From Sphingobacterium chuzhouense (GTDB lineage: Bacteria; Bacteroidota; Bacteroidia; Sphingobacteriales; Sphingobacteriaceae): a stretch of 64,000 nucleotides of DNA. The notes beneath the pieces are model-generated. The model made no database searches. It saw only the letters and a program-made list of their open reading frames with translations, and was not told the DNA's origin. Position numbers and translations under genes: made by a program. The DNA lies in assembly GCF_014692525.1 (NCBI RefSeq), contig NZ_JACNYL010000001.1, positions 248,001-312,000 of the forward strand, given 5' to 3'. Positions 17,644 to 26,545 of this stretch are shown here, piece by piece; the first letter of the stretch is position 1, and each line of letters begins with the position of its first letter.

Positions 17644-18219
17644 ATGAATACAAAAAAACTAATAGCAGGTATGCTTTTCGTAGGCTTATGTGCGGTGTCT
17701 CAGGCACAAACAGCAAAATCAACTTCTTCTGACCCTGATAACCTAGCCAAAGAATATTTTTCACAGATAATGGGTGTTGCGTCCAACGCGATGGCAAACA
17801 CCAAGCTTTATCAATTTGTATACGAATGGTTAGGCACGCCTTACCGCTTGGGTGGTGATTCTAAGAAAGGAATAGACTGTTCTAAATTTTCACTTGCTGT
17901 TTATGAAAATGTATTTAATACGACAATAGGTTACAACAGCCGTAATCAATATGCCAATGTAAAACCTATTCGCAAAAACGACTTGCAACCAGGCGACCTT
18001 GTATTTTTTAAAATCCGTAGCAGACAAATCACCCATGTGGGCATTTACCTCGGTGATGACAAGTTTGCCCATGCTGCATCTAGCAGAGGCGTTATGATCA
18101 GCAATCTTAACGAAGCGTATTGGAAACGTTATTACTATAACGGAGGCAGACCATCAGAAATAAACGAAGCCATGTTAGCTGATGCGGGCTCTGATGACGA
18201 AGACAAAAATTTACACTAA
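17644..18219 (+). CDS. NlpC/P60 family cysteine peptidase (secreted)
   Basis: A 191-residue protein with an N-terminal signal peptide (cleavage after about SQAQ, residue 22). The NlpC/P60 fold is shown by YEWLGTPYRLGG, the catalytic Cys79 in GIDCSKF, His131 in THVGIYLG and His143 in FAHAASSRG. Members hydrolyse D-glutamyl-meso-diaminopimelate links in peptidoglycan, as Spr/MepS does, so a periplasmic role in wall remodelling is likely. A short acidic tail (DAGSDDEDKNLH) follows the domain. The gene is single, with its own promoter and a strong terminator behind it. Confidence 0.93.
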   Translation: MNTKKLIAGMLFVGLCAVSQAQTAKSTSSDPDNLAKEYFSQIMGVASNAMANTKLYQFVYEWLGTPYRLGGDSKKGIDCSKFSLAVYENVFNTTIGYNSRNQYANVKPIRKNDLQPGDLVFFKIRSRQITHVGIYLGDDKFAHAASSRGVMISNLNEAYWKRYYYNGGRPSEINEAMLADAGSDDEDKNLH

Positions 18220-18240
18220 TTTTTCTCATGACATGATGGA

Positions 18241-18276
18241 AAAGGTTCGGATGTATAGATATCCGAACCTTTTTTG
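18241..18276 (+). terminator. Intrinsic terminator after the NlpC/P60 gene
   Basis: Arms 18241-18252 and 18261-18272 (AAAGGTTCGGAT and complement) with an eight-base loop, followed by a T run, lie 21 bases after the stop codon. Confidence 0.9.
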
Positions 18277-18308
18277 TATTTTTATACGCAGTAATCAAAG
18301 CACATAAT

Positions 18309-18824
18309 ATGTCTAACAAACGAACACTCATTTTAGATAAACAGCAGATCCAACAAAAATCTATCCGTATTGCATACCAGATACTCGAAGATAATTTTGA
18401 AGAGAAATCGTTGATATTGGTGGGTGTTGCAGACCGAGGCTATGTGTTCGCAAAAAGACTCCAGCAGATTATACAAGATATTGCTCCAGATAAAACAATC
18501 GAACTTATTAAAGTCACTATTTCGAAAACGAAAAGAAGTTTGGAAGCGACGACAGATATACCTATTGAAACCGCAAAAAACAAAGTTATTATATTAATTG
18601 ACGATGTACTCAACAGTGGCCGTACGCTGGCGTATGGGTTGGGCTTATTTCTCAATGTTCCGCTCAAAAAAATGCGAACAGCAGTATTAATTGATCGCTC
18701 TCATCATCAGTTCCCATTATTCAGTGATTATTATGGTCTTAAACTCTCCACGATATTAAAGGAACACGTAGAAGTGGAGTTGGAAGAATTTGACCAAAAA
18801 GAAGATGCTGCTTGGTTGTCGTAA
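18309..18824 (+). CDS. Phosphoribosyltransferase family protein (PyrR-like)
   Basis: A 171-residue type I phosphoribosyltransferase. The PRPP-binding motif VIILIDDVLNSGRT occupies residues 93-106, and the N-terminal half contains VGVADRGYVFAKRL, comparable to the IGIxxRG loop of PyrR and hypoxanthine phosphoribosyltransferases. It resembles PyrR in length and order of elements, but the window has a better PyrR next to pyrB at 59554-60099, so this is a paralogue of unknown base specificity, possibly without RNA binding. Start at the ATG at 18309. The gene is convergent with the lytic transglycosylase gene, with only four bases between the stop codons. Confidence 0.85.
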   Translation: MSNKRTLILDKQQIQQKSIRIAYQILEDNFEEKSLILVGVADRGYVFAKRLQQIIQDIAPDKTIELIKVTISKTKRSLEATTDIPIETAKNKVIILIDDVLNSGRTLAYGLGLFLNVPLKKMRTAVLIDRSHHQFPLFSDYYGLKLSTILKEHVEVELEEFDQKEDAAWLS

Positions 18825-18828
18825 GTTT

Positions 18829-20127
18829 TTAAGATTTTTTAATCTTTAACTTCTGCCCTATTTTAAGCCGTGTGTTGCTTAAATTGTTATCTGCTCTTAT
18901 TTGGGATACCGTAGCGCCTTTGAATCGCGCCGCAATGTGCGATAATGTATCTCCTTTTCTTACGGTATATGTAGTATAGGTCACTGAGCGTTTGGAAGTA
19001 GCCTTAGAAGCCGCTACCAACCTTCTCCCTTTGCCGGACGGATGTTTGTTTATGGAAGAAGCGTCATCCACATTAGCGAGCATGCTGGCCGAAACCTCTA
19101 ATTGATTATTTAATGCAGCATATAATAAGCTATCATTCAAATTATCAGTATCCGGTAGGATCAACCGTTTTGGATTTTCCGTGCTGGCATTTATAATGGA
19201 ACGTTTATACGCCGGATTGAATTTTTTAATCGTTTCTAGAGGTAGATTGACAGCCTGCGCTATTTGTTCCAAATTGACCGGTCTTTCGACCATAATCGGT
19301 TTTCCATCCCAAGCAAGGTCAGTGGGTGCTACGGATATACCATATTCATCTGCATGTTTCAATGCATAGGTCATCGCAATAAATTTTGGTATATAATCTT
19401 GCGTTTCCCTCGGTAAATAAGGAGAGAGTTGCCAGAAATCCGGATTTTGCAATCCTGATCGCTGAATAGCACGACGTACACACCCTCTTCCACAATTATA
19501 GGAAGCCAACGCCAACAACCAATCGTTAAACTCATCGTAAGCGTCCCGGAAATAACGGCTTGCCGCATGACAAGCTGCATAAGGATCTTTGCGTTCATCT
19601 AGATAGCTATCCATTGTCAAATCATAGATTTTCGCTGTGGGATACATAAATTGCCACAGGCCCACTGCACCGGAACGAGATACTAAATGTGGATCTAATG
19701 AAGATTCAATAACGGATATATATTTTATTTCGTCGGGTAACTGATTTTCAGAGAATATTTTTTCATATATCGGAAAATAATACTGGGCCAATCCCTGTAA
19801 CTTGCTCATATAGGGATTGTAATTACGTGAGATATATTTATCGATATAGGATTTTATTTTTTCGTTTATGGCTAATGGAATGGTTCGTTGTATTTTACGC
19901 ATGCGGTTGAAGATCAATGAGTCTTCGGCTGTATACAATGGATCATAATAAGATAATGTCTTAAGAGAATCCAATCCGGAAATAATAATCTCCCGCTGGC
20001 TGGACGCCGCTTCTATCAAATGCAACGGAACAGGTTCAGTATCGACATGGGCCATATCTTGCGCATGTATGGATAGTTCTAATCCGAATACACAAAAAGG
20101 TATTAGCCACAAACGGTTTTTAATCAT
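18829..20127 (-). CDS. Membrane-bound lytic murein transglycosylase (MltD-like) with LysM domain
   Basis: The ATG at 20127 gives 432 residues with a signal peptide ending in IHAQ; an upstream TTG-type extension of 20 codons is rejected. The SLT domain carries the catalytic Glu in SVIESSLDP (about residues 140-148), then SGAVGLWQFMYPTAK and LLALASYNCG, as in MltD/Slt70-type enzymes that cleave the MurNAc-GlcNAc bond with 1,6-anhydro product. A single LysM peptidoglycan-binding domain (YTVRKGDTLSHIAARF to the C-terminus) closes the protein; a weaker LysM-like stretch may lie near MVERPVNLEQIAQAVNLP. It stands at the end of the envelope cluster, behind a terminator that follows tatA, so it probably also has its own promoter. 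Confidence 0.9.
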   Translation of the reverse strand: MIKNRLWLIPFCVFGLELSIHAQDMAHVDTEPVPLHLIEAASSQREIIISGLDSLKTLSYYDPLYTAEDSLIFNRMRKIQRTIPLAINEKIKSYIDKYISRNYNPYMSKLQGLAQYYFPIYEKIFSENQLPDEIKYISVIESSLDPHLVSRSGAVGLWQFMYPTAKIYDLTMDSYLDERKDPYAACHAASRYFRDAYDEFNDWLLALASYNCGRGCVRRAIQRSGLQNPDFWQLSPYLPRETQDYIPKFIAMTYALKHADEYGISVAPTDLAWDGKPIMVERPVNLEQIAQAVNLPLETIKKFNPAYKRSIINASTENPKRLILPDTDNLNDSLLYAALNNQLEVSASMLANVDDASSINKHPSGKGRRLVAASKATSKRSVTYTTYTVRKGDTLSHIAARFKGATVSQIRADNNLSNTRLKIGQKLKIKKS

Positions 20128-20183
20128 ACGGTATTTGGTGTTTTTATGTAAACGTAAATTTTCCCCAAGTAGTATATTCACGT

Positions 20184-20228
20184 CCAAAAAACTAAAGAGT
20201 CTCGAGGAGGCTACTCCGCGAAACTCTT
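20184..20228 (-). terminator. Probable terminator after tatA
   Basis: On the minus strand a hairpin with arms 20228-20195 (AAGAGT, TCG and GGAG pairing with CTCC, CGA and ACTCTT, with two mismatched or wobble positions and a TAGC loop) is followed by TAGTTTTTTGG. It lies 22 bases after the tatA stop and separates tatA from the transglycosylase gene. Confidence 0.7.
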
Positions 20229-20249
20229 ATTTCTTCCTTTTCCCTCTAA

Positions 20250-20453
20250 TTAGTTCTGGGGGTTATTGTTATTATTTGTGCTATTTTGGTTTTCAGTAGG
20301 TTCTTCACGCTGGCCATCCTTAAATTCCTTAACGCCACGACCTAGACCTCGCATTAATTCCGGAATCTTTTTACCTCCAAAAAGTAACAAAACCAAAACT
20401 ACTATGATAATAATCTCTTGCGTCCCAATAAATAATAATCCCGATGTATACAT
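20250..20453 (-). CDS. tatA: Sec-independent protein translocase subunit TatA/TatE
   Basis: A 67-residue protein with one N-terminal membrane helix ([16 protein letters not shown]), the [21 protein letters not shown] amphipathic helix that defines TatA (the FG at the hinge is the invariant pair), and an Asn-rich tail. TatA forms the pore of the twin-arginine pathway with TatC, which is not in this window. A Tat substrate is present nearby: the phospholipase C at 37578-40142 has an RRDFIKK signal. The gene follows the EnvC-like gene by 76 bases and ends at a terminator. Confidence 0.94.
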   Translation of the reverse strand: MYTSGLLFIGTQEIIIIVVLVLLLFGGKKIPELMRGLGRGVKEFKDGQREEPTENQNSTNNNNNPQN

Positions 20454-20529
20454 AGTTTTAAAATTCTTAGCGTTGCTTTCATTATCAACGCATTACAAAT
20501 ATATAATTAAAATTCTAAATTCCCTGTAA

Positions 20530-21801
20530 CTATTTTGCTAACCACGAAACCGGGTTCATTGCGGTTTGTCCTTGGAAAACGCCAAAGTTCACAATAGAGT
20601 ATCCCGCGTCTGGATCCTCACCGGCTATACCAATCTGCTGGCCTCTTCCTACTTTTTGTCCACGTCTTACCGACACACTCTTCAGATTAGAATATGAGGT
20701 AAAATATTCCCCGTGTTTAATAACCACAAAACTTCCGATCACCTGTACAACGTCGCCTTCGAAAACCGCTTTTACGGATGCATTGTCGGCTGTACGAATA
20801 GCTACATCAGAGTTATCGATACGTACATTTCGCTCCACGGTTTCAAAACCAAAGTTACGCACGACATTTCCTTGTGACACAGGCCACGGCAACCGCCCAC
20901 GATTCGATTTGAAATCCGCTGAGAGCCTAGCCGCTTCCGGTGTAGAGCGCAGAACTTCACTGTCTGATTTCCGAGGCGTTGTTTTTTCGACTTCTTCAAC
21001 AGTTTTGCCAGTCCGTTTAGCTTCTGCCTCCGCAGCCTTTCGTCGAGCTTCTTCCGCAAGTCTACGTTGTGCTTCAATTTCTCGACGGATCGCCGCTTGG
21101 ATCATCGCATCGATACGCTTCTTTTCTTGCTGTTTCTGGCTAAGCTGCCCTCTATATGTAGATTCTTCTTGCTTCAACTGGCTGAGCTCTTTTGCATGCA
21201 TAGATCGGTCTTTAGCAATGATAGCTTTCTCCTCTTCCTGCTCTTTCAACAGTTTGTTCTGCATTTCCCGGTCTCTCTCCAATTGTGCTATTTTCAGTTC
21301 TATTTCCTTTTTGGTAGCTTCAATTTCAGCAGCTTTTATCTTACGTGCATCGTTAAACTGTTGTAAATATTTCACACGTTTAAACGCTTGGTTAAAATCT
21401 TTCGAAGCAAAAATAAACATCAGTTTATTATACCCATTTTTATTTCGAAAAGCAAAGAGGATCATTTTCTCATAATCTTTCCGCATCTTTTCCAGCTCAG
21501 CCTTTAATTCATTAACAGCTTTTGTATTTTTTTGGATATTATTATTGATAATCCGTAATTCCGAATTTATCGTCTTAATCTTGTCTTCCCGTAGATTTAG
21601 TTGCCGACTTAATGCGTTTACCTCTTTTTGAGAAAGTAATTTTTCTTGTGTTTTTGCGCGCACAATCTTCATTAACTCAGCAATCTCTGCATCTATCTTT
21701 TCCCGCTGCTTTTTCAATTCGGCACTGCTTTGCGCAGAAACTAACCCTACCCCTACACTGAAAACAAACAAGAAGCTAAATAGTATTTTTTTTATATCCA
21801 T
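20530..21801 (-). CDS. EnvC-like murein hydrolase activator (degenerate M23 peptidase)
   Basis: From the ATG at 21801 the product has 423 residues: a signal peptide ending VSAQ, a long coiled coil (about residues 22-270, rich in Lys, Glu, Gln), a linker and a C-terminal LytM/M23-like domain (about 320-423). The metal ligands of active M23 enzymes are not found: the first HxxxD site reads NVRIDNSDV, the YxHL site reads YSNLK, and the final HxHxE strand reads IVNFGVF. The layout and loss of the zinc site match EnvC/NlpD, which activate amidases during cell separation rather than cut the wall. An upstream 9-codon extension is rejected. It lies in the TPR-DUF4292-EnvC-TatA cluster. Confidence 0.88.
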   Translation of the reverse strand: MDIKKILFSFLFVFSVGVGLVSAQSSAELKKQREKIDAEIAELMKIVRAKTQEKLLSQKEVNALSRQLNLREDKIKTINSELRIINNNIQKNTKAVNELKAELEKMRKDYEKMILFAFRNKNGYNKLMFIFASKDFNQAFKRVKYLQQFNDARKIKAAEIEATKKEIELKIAQLERDREMQNKLLKEQEEEKAIIAKDRSMHAKELSQLKQEESTYRGQLSQKQQEKKRIDAMIQAAIRREIEAQRRLAEEARRKAAEAEAKRTGKTVEEVEKTTPRKSDSEVLRSTPEAARLSADFKSNRGRLPWPVSQGNVVRNFGFETVERNVRIDNSDVAIRTADNASVKAVFEGDVVQVIGSFVVIKHGEYFTSYSNLKSVSVRRGQKVGRGQQIGIAGEDPDAGYSIVNFGVFQGQTAMNPVSWLAK

Positions 21802-21879
21802 GAACCGTTTTTCTCTATATTTCGGCAAAAATAAGCCTACAAAAATAAAGATTATTTTGTGCTTTTATTGTGATAATCA

Positions 21880-22662
21880 CTAATTTATTACTTTGTACCT
21901 ACTAGAAACAGAAAAGGGCATTTCTACATTTTCATTAAAAGACACCCGATTATATCCCAATTGCGCTTTTAAAGACATATCTTCTCCTACGATATTTAAC
22001 GCTATATTCTGTGGAAAATTATAGCCATCCGTTTTAGCATAATTTCCGTAAAAAGCTTCGAGGTTGTTTGTCCCTCCCACTTCTTGCAAAATAAAGTTAA
22101 AAGGACGATTTTCTTGGTTTATCCGGTATTGATAAGATAATTGTTCCTTAATACCTACCACAATAAATTCGTCTGTAGCGCTGGCTACCTGCACATTGTC
22201 AGTTCGCAACAAACTCGAGGACACATTTGCCATTAGCAAATCCTGCAGTGTAGCGAATGTAATACCGTGGTTTGTATAATTGTATATATAAGTAAAGGGT
22301 TTAGCTATATATTCCCCTTGCAATTTATTGAGTATTTTAACACTATCCGGTGTAATCAAGACACGCGCCACTTCGACGCCCAATATTGCTGTAACGGATA
22401 ACCAAATTGCTTTATTTCTTTCTATTCGTACATTCAATGTAACGTCCTGTACATTTCTGCCCATCTCGATTTTCGTTTTTGCCCGTCCGGAAAACGTGTG
22501 AAAATCTAGATTATTCATTTCGAAAGTCTTAATACTTGCTGCATTAGCTGCACTGATTTCCGTTGGCACATCAGTAGATGGCATTGCTATTTTTCGTTTT
22601 GTCTTACAAGAAGCAAACACCAACACACCTACCATCATCAACAAAATTACTCTACTCCACAT
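21880..22662 (-). CDS. DUF4292 domain-containing lipoprotein
   Basis: A 260-residue protein with a lipoprotein signal (VFASC, Cys19). The rest has the pattern of DUF4292: an FHTFSGRAKTKIEM opening, WLSVTAILGVEVARVLITPDSV and ILNKLQGEY, which give a curved beta-sheet comparable to the LolA/LolB lipoprotein carrier fold. The role is not established; a periplasmic-facing lipoprotein handling lipids or lipoproteins is a fair inference from the fold. Its start codon overlaps the end of the upstream TPR gene by 11 bases, indicating translational coupling. Confidence 0.85.
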   Translation of the reverse strand: MWSRVILLMMVGVLVFASCKTKRKIAMPSTDVPTEISAANAASIKTFEMNNLDFHTFSGRAKTKIEMGRNVQDVTLNVRIERNKAIWLSVTAILGVEVARVLITPDSVKILNKLQGEYIAKPFTYIYNYTNHGITFATLQDLLMANVSSSLLRTDNVQVASATDEFIVVGIKEQLSYQYRINQENRPFNFILQEVGGTNNLEAFYGNYAKTDGYNFPQNIALNIVGEDMSLKAQLGYNRVSFNENVEMPFSVSSRYKVIN

Positions 22663-24367
22663 AACTTTTCGTTGCTATTTTTGACTTTAACTTTTCTACA
22701 TCTATATCACTTCCCTCACTCATTGCCAATGCTTTTTCCCATTGCCTTAAAGCTTCCTTGCTATTCCCTGATTTAAACAATATATCGCCGTAATGCTCAT
22801 AAAGCACAGCGGATGGCGAAGATCCTCGAACAGCCTTTTCCATCCATAACAAAGCCTCTTTATAATTTTCTTGCTTAAAGAGTACCCACGCATAGGTGTC
22901 TTGAAAGGTACTTGAACCAGGTTCCAATTCGTTGGACTGTCGGGACAATTTTTCCGCCAGTTCCAGTTTATCATTTCGTTCCGCCAGATAATACGCATAA
23001 TTATTCATAGCTGTCACATTGGTACTATCCAATTTAATAGCCTCTTCATAGGCGACATCCGAAACCTCTGCCATGCCCAGTTTATGGTATAAATCGCCAA
23101 GCCCTGCATAGATAAGCGATTGTAAATAAGTATTCTCCTCTCCGCTGTTATCCAATGCGGCTTCCATCAATTTACGGGCATTCTCACCATCGTCTTTCAC
23201 CATATACGCCAACCCCGTAAAGTACAGCAGCATCGGATTATTAGGGTTTGCCTCTAATGCTTCCATACCATGGTCAACAGCTTGATCTACCTCATTCAGG
23301 GCCATTTCCACATTCATCAACATGCGCCAAGCATCTACGTGCGCTCTGTTAATCCCGACTGCCGTAAGAAACAACGATCGCGCCTCCTGCAAATTTCCTC
23401 TCCGCCAAAGCACATCCCCTTTCGCTACATGACTATCCGCTATTCGTGGGTGTTTCAACACCAATATGTTTGCTAATTCTTGAATTTGTTCCAATGTTAG
23501 TGCAGATTTGCCGCTCAGCAATGTGAACATGACGCGATGCTTGTCCATGTAGTTGACTTCCGTCGATTCAAAAGCTTTTCGCAACGACTCGAATGCCTGT
23601 CGGTCTTTCTTTCCGGTTGTATATGCATCTGCTAGATCTAAATACAACAGATGATCATTTGTATTCTTTAATCCTTTCTCCAATATTTGTATAGCCTGCT
23701 TCGTCGAATTTTTATCCATGTAGATAAATCCCAATGTACTGTAGACTTGACGAAGGCTAGAGTTATTTTGAACCCGAGGTAACAATATTTTTTCTGCTTC
23801 TTGTTTCCTATCCAAATCAACCAACATTTCTGCTTTCATCACATCTAGCGTGTCGGAACTTCCGAATCGGGCAACGGCGTCATCATATACCTTTAATGCG
23901 TCATCGGATTGCTTTGAAGCATGTAATAATAGCATCTTCTCCCGGTACAAAGATGCATTGTCGGGATATACCCCAATCGCACGGTCGATAACTGGAATAG
24001 CCGCAGCTACATCTCCTTTACTTTTATGCAATTCAACAAGGTAGTTGATATATAACATATTTTTTGGTTCTAACTCCAGAGCTTTTTCCGTCAGCGGGAT
24101 AGCGACATCAAAATTACGAGCTTGCCCAAATAAAAGTGCTTTTGCGTAATGCACTTCTGCTGCATCGGGATATTGCGCTAGGATAGTATCTAACTTTTCT
24201 ATAGCTCCTGGAAAATCTCCGGTGCGAAGTTTCCCTTCTACCTCAACCAACAATTGCTTATAAGGCTTATCTCCTATCTGTTCTTGTTGTGCGTAAATAT
24301 CTACTGAGCAAAACAATCCTAAGATGACAAGTACTCCTATACAAGCTATTTTTTTATACATATTCAT
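22652..24367 (-). CDS. Tetratricopeptide repeat protein (secreted)
   Basis: A 571-residue protein with a signal peptide (about residues 1-27, ending DIYAQQ) followed by about twelve 34-residue TPR units across the full length, recognisable by patterns such as AEVHYAKALLFGQARNFDVA, ADSHVAKGDVLWRRGNLQEA and LYEHYGDILFKSGNSKEAL. TPR arrays mediate protein-protein contact; being exported, it probably works on the periplasmic side of the envelope. It is the first gene of the TPR-DUF4292-EnvC-like cluster and overlaps DUF4292 by 11 bases. No enzymatic domain is visible. Confidence 0.9.
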   Translation of the reverse strand: MNMYKKIACIGVLVILGLFCSVDIYAQQEQIGDKPYKQLLVEVEGKLRTGDFPGAIEKLDTILAQYPDAAEVHYAKALLFGQARNFDVAIPLTEKALELEPKNMLYINYLVELHKSKGDVAAAIPVIDRAIGVYPDNASLYREKMLLLHASKQSDDALKVYDDAVARFGSSDTLDVMKAEMLVDLDRKQEAEKILLPRVQNNSSLRQVYSTLGFIYMDKNSTKQAIQILEKGLKNTNDHLLYLDLADAYTTGKKDRQAFESLRKAFESTEVNYMDKHRVMFTLLSGKSALTLEQIQELANILVLKHPRIADSHVAKGDVLWRRGNLQEARSLFLTAVGINRAHVDAWRMLMNVEMALNEVDQAVDHGMEALEANPNNPMLLYFTGLAYMVKDDGENARKLMEAALDNSGEENTYLQSLIYAGLGDLYHKLGMAEVSDVAYEEAIKLDSTNVTAMNNYAYYLAERNDKLELAEKLSRQSNELEPGSSTFQDTYAWVLFKQENYKEALLWMEKAVRGSSPSAVLYEHYGDILFKSGNSKEALRQWEKALAMSEGSDIDVEKLKSKIATKSYVE

Positions 24368-24604
24368 TCAAATTCCTTCCTTGTTATACTGATGGAGCAA
24401 AGCCCCACTTTATAAAGATGACAAAAAAAAGTAAAAGTTTAGTGTTTGTATCTTAAAATAGGTTAAATTTTGATATTCTCGAATTGTTAAGGCATTATTA
24501 ACTTTTAACTTTTTTCACGGATTAGCGCCTTCAAGCAATATCGGCTCTTGTTCTTTACAAGATATTTTCTTTAACTTTAGCCCAGTCAACTGTTATAATA
24601 TCTA

Positions 24605-25183
24605 ATGAGCGCTCTACCCTTTAACGACGAGAAAAACCTGCTACATAAGTTGCAGGAGGGGGATAGATTGGCCTTTGAAATCATATATCATCGGTACAAA
24701 GGTCTCTTATACGTTCATGCTTCGAAACATTTAAAAGATCAGGAAGAAGCAAAGGATATTATACATGATATTTTTTCCAACCTATGGCAAAACAGAACCG
24801 CGCTTCATATACAGGAAAATCTCACCGCTTATCTCTATCAGGCAGTACGGAATAGAGTTATCAATCAGCAACTCAAAAGTCAGCGAGCAGACGAATACAT
24901 TGACTCTTTACAAGGATTTATCGATCATGTTCAGGTAGATACTGACCACCGCGTCAGGGAAAAGATGTTAACGGCGCTTATTGAACATGAGATAGCGTCC
25001 TTACCCCCCAAAATGCGCATGGTATTCGAGCTTAGCCGAAAAGAAGGTCTTTCTCACAAAGAAATTGCTGAACAGCTCAATATTAGTGAACAAAGTGTGC
25101 GAAGCCATGTGAAAGGCGCACTCAAAATCCTACGCTTGCGACTGGGTATCCTCTTCATATTTATCTATTTCACAGGTATTTAG
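24605..25183 (+). CDS. FecI-like ECF RNA polymerase sigma-70 factor (second Sus locus)
   Basis: A 192-residue sigma factor. Region 2 runs from about residue 20 to 90 (DRLAFEIIYHRYKGLLY, EEAKDIIHDIFSNLWQNR) and region 4 from about 118 to 175 (LPPKMRMVFELSRKEGLSHKEIAEQLNISEQSVRSHV). The hydrophobic C-terminal tail LGILFIFIYF is common in Bacteroidota FecI-like proteins. It is the first gene of the phosphodiester-centred locus and should direct transcription from the susC promoter once released by the FecR encoded next. A six-base inverted repeat (TCTTGT/ACAAGA, 24546-24562) lies in its upstream region. Confidence 0.94.
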   Translation: MSALPFNDEKNLLHKLQEGDRLAFEIIYHRYKGLLYVHASKHLKDQEEAKDIIHDIFSNLWQNRTALHIQENLTAYLYQAVRNRVINQQLKSQRADEYIDSLQGFIDHVQVDTDHRVREKMLTALIEHEIASLPPKMRMVFELSRKEGLSHKEIAEQLNISEQSVRSHVKGALKILRLRLGILFIFIYFTGI

Positions 25184-25259
25184 AAATAAATTATTTTTTT
25201 TACCCCCCAACAATCATTTCGTTTGTCTCTTTTTGTATATAAACCGAAAGGGGAAACAA

Positions 25260-26405
25260 TTGAAAGGACAAAAATATAATGCAAGAGATATTCTATATCG
25301 CTACATCAAGGGTCAATGTACCCAAGAAGAGCAAGCTTGGGTAGAAGATTGGTACAAAGAGAACTATAGCGCAGATTTTGAAATAGATTCGTTTCTGGCT
25401 GAAGAGCATTTTAGCAGCGTATGGCAAGACCTGCAACTCGATCTCGATAAAAAGAGTACATGGTCATTCCGAAAGATTGCGGCAATAGCAGCGTCTGTAG
25501 CTATTATACTTGGAATTAGCACATTTTACCTGCTGCGACCTCTTTCTCTCGAGGACCAACAAATAGCTGTTCAACAACAGGAAAGTCAAATAAAGGCGGG
25601 TAGAAATCAAGCGTTGCTTACGTTAGGTGATGGACAAAAAATTCATCTTGATAATGTGGCTATTGGAGATCACGTTACCGAAAACAACATTATGATTACC
25701 AAATTAGATGATGGTACTTTAGTATACACAGCAGATGCTCTCTCGGCACCTTTACAGGAAGAAACCTACCACACCATTTCTACACCCCGTGGCGGACAAT
25801 ATAAAGTGGTATTACCTGACCATTCTATTGTTTGGCTTAACGCCGCTTCTTCACTCCGTTTTCCGACTGCTTTTAAGGGTAGTACACGTACTGTAGAACT
25901 TATAGGCGAAGGTTACTTTGAGATAACACATCATCAACACAAACCTTTCATTGTCATGTCACAAGACCAACAAACAATTGTCAAAGGAACTAAATTCAAT
26001 ATCACGGCATATCCAGACGACCCCGACAAGATTACAACATTGCTACAGGGTTCGGTGTTAGTGAAAAACAGCCGTTATACAAAAGCAGCTGAAGTGTTGC
26101 TTCAACCGAATGAACAGGCGATACTACAACAAAATACTATTGTGAAATCCAAAGTGGAAGCTACAGATGCCGTTGCTTGGAAAAACGGCAAATTTATATT
26201 TAACGACACACCTTTACAAACAATCATGCAACAACTTGCACGCTGGTATGACATAGAGGTTGTTTACTCTACATCAATAAAGGGAATTACATTTACAGGT
26301 GCGGTGTCCCGGTTCGATGACATACAGGACGTACTGCGAAAAATATCGCTCACCGAAAGTATACAATTCGAAACGAAAGGAAGGAGGGTTATGGTACGAC
26401 ATTAA
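25260..26405 (+). CDS. FecR family anti-sigma factor, probable TTG start
   Basis: A protein of about 381 residues: cytoplasmic N-terminus, one membrane segment (about residues 79-100, IAAIAASVAIILGISTFYLL), the FecR domain with TISTPRGGQYKVVLPDHSIVWLNAAS and LIGEGYFEI, and a C-terminal DUF4974 domain (from FNDTPLQTIMQQLARWYDIEV). No ATG is available at the N-terminus: the frame opens from a stop near 25190 without a methionine before the conserved region. The TTG at 25260, preceded by the purine-rich AAAGGGGAAACAA, is my choice; a TTG at 25233 would add nine residues. The low-efficiency start could keep anti-sigma levels modest. The stop lies 140 bases before susC. Confidence 0.9.
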   Translation: MKGQKYNARDILYRYIKGQCTQEEQAWVEDWYKENYSADFEIDSFLAEEHFSSVWQDLQLDLDKKSTWSFRKIAAIAASVAIILGISTFYLLRPLSLEDQQIAVQQQESQIKAGRNQALLTLGDGQKIHLDNVAIGDHVTENNIMITKLDDGTLVYTADALSAPLQEETYHTISTPRGGQYKVVLPDHSIVWLNAASSLRFPTAFKGSTRTVELIGEGYFEITHHQHKPFIVMSQDQQTIVKGTKFNITAYPDDPDKITTLLQGSVLVKNSRYTKAAEVLLQPNEQAILQQNTIVKSKVEATDAVAWKNGKFIFNDTPLQTIMQQLARWYDIEVVYSTSIKGITFTGAVSRFDDIQDVLRKISLTESIQFETKGRRVMVRH

Positions 26406-26437
26406 AATATGTTGGAGGGTGACTTAACACGAAAAAA

Positions 26438-26464
26438 CCGAATTCCGATTGCGGCGGAATCCGG
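26438..26464. repeat. Hairpin between fecR and susC (second Sus locus)
   Basis: CCGAATTCCG (26438-26447) and CGGAATCCGG (26455-26464) pair except at one position around a seven-base loop. No T run follows, so it is not a plain terminator. Its place between fecR and susC is the same as that of the hairpin at 10192-10223. Confidence 0.55.
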
Positions 26465-26545
26465 CGTATCATTAGGGAACCACAGATTAAAATTTTACAT
26501 CAGACATATATAAAATATATTGCTAACCCTAACTAATTCAAATAT

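Noticed and set aside
20783..21475. 230-codon plus-strand frame rich in Ser, Phe, Arg
   Set aside because: It is the antisense of the EnvC-like coiled coil; Lys/Glu-rich codons read backwards give such a composition.
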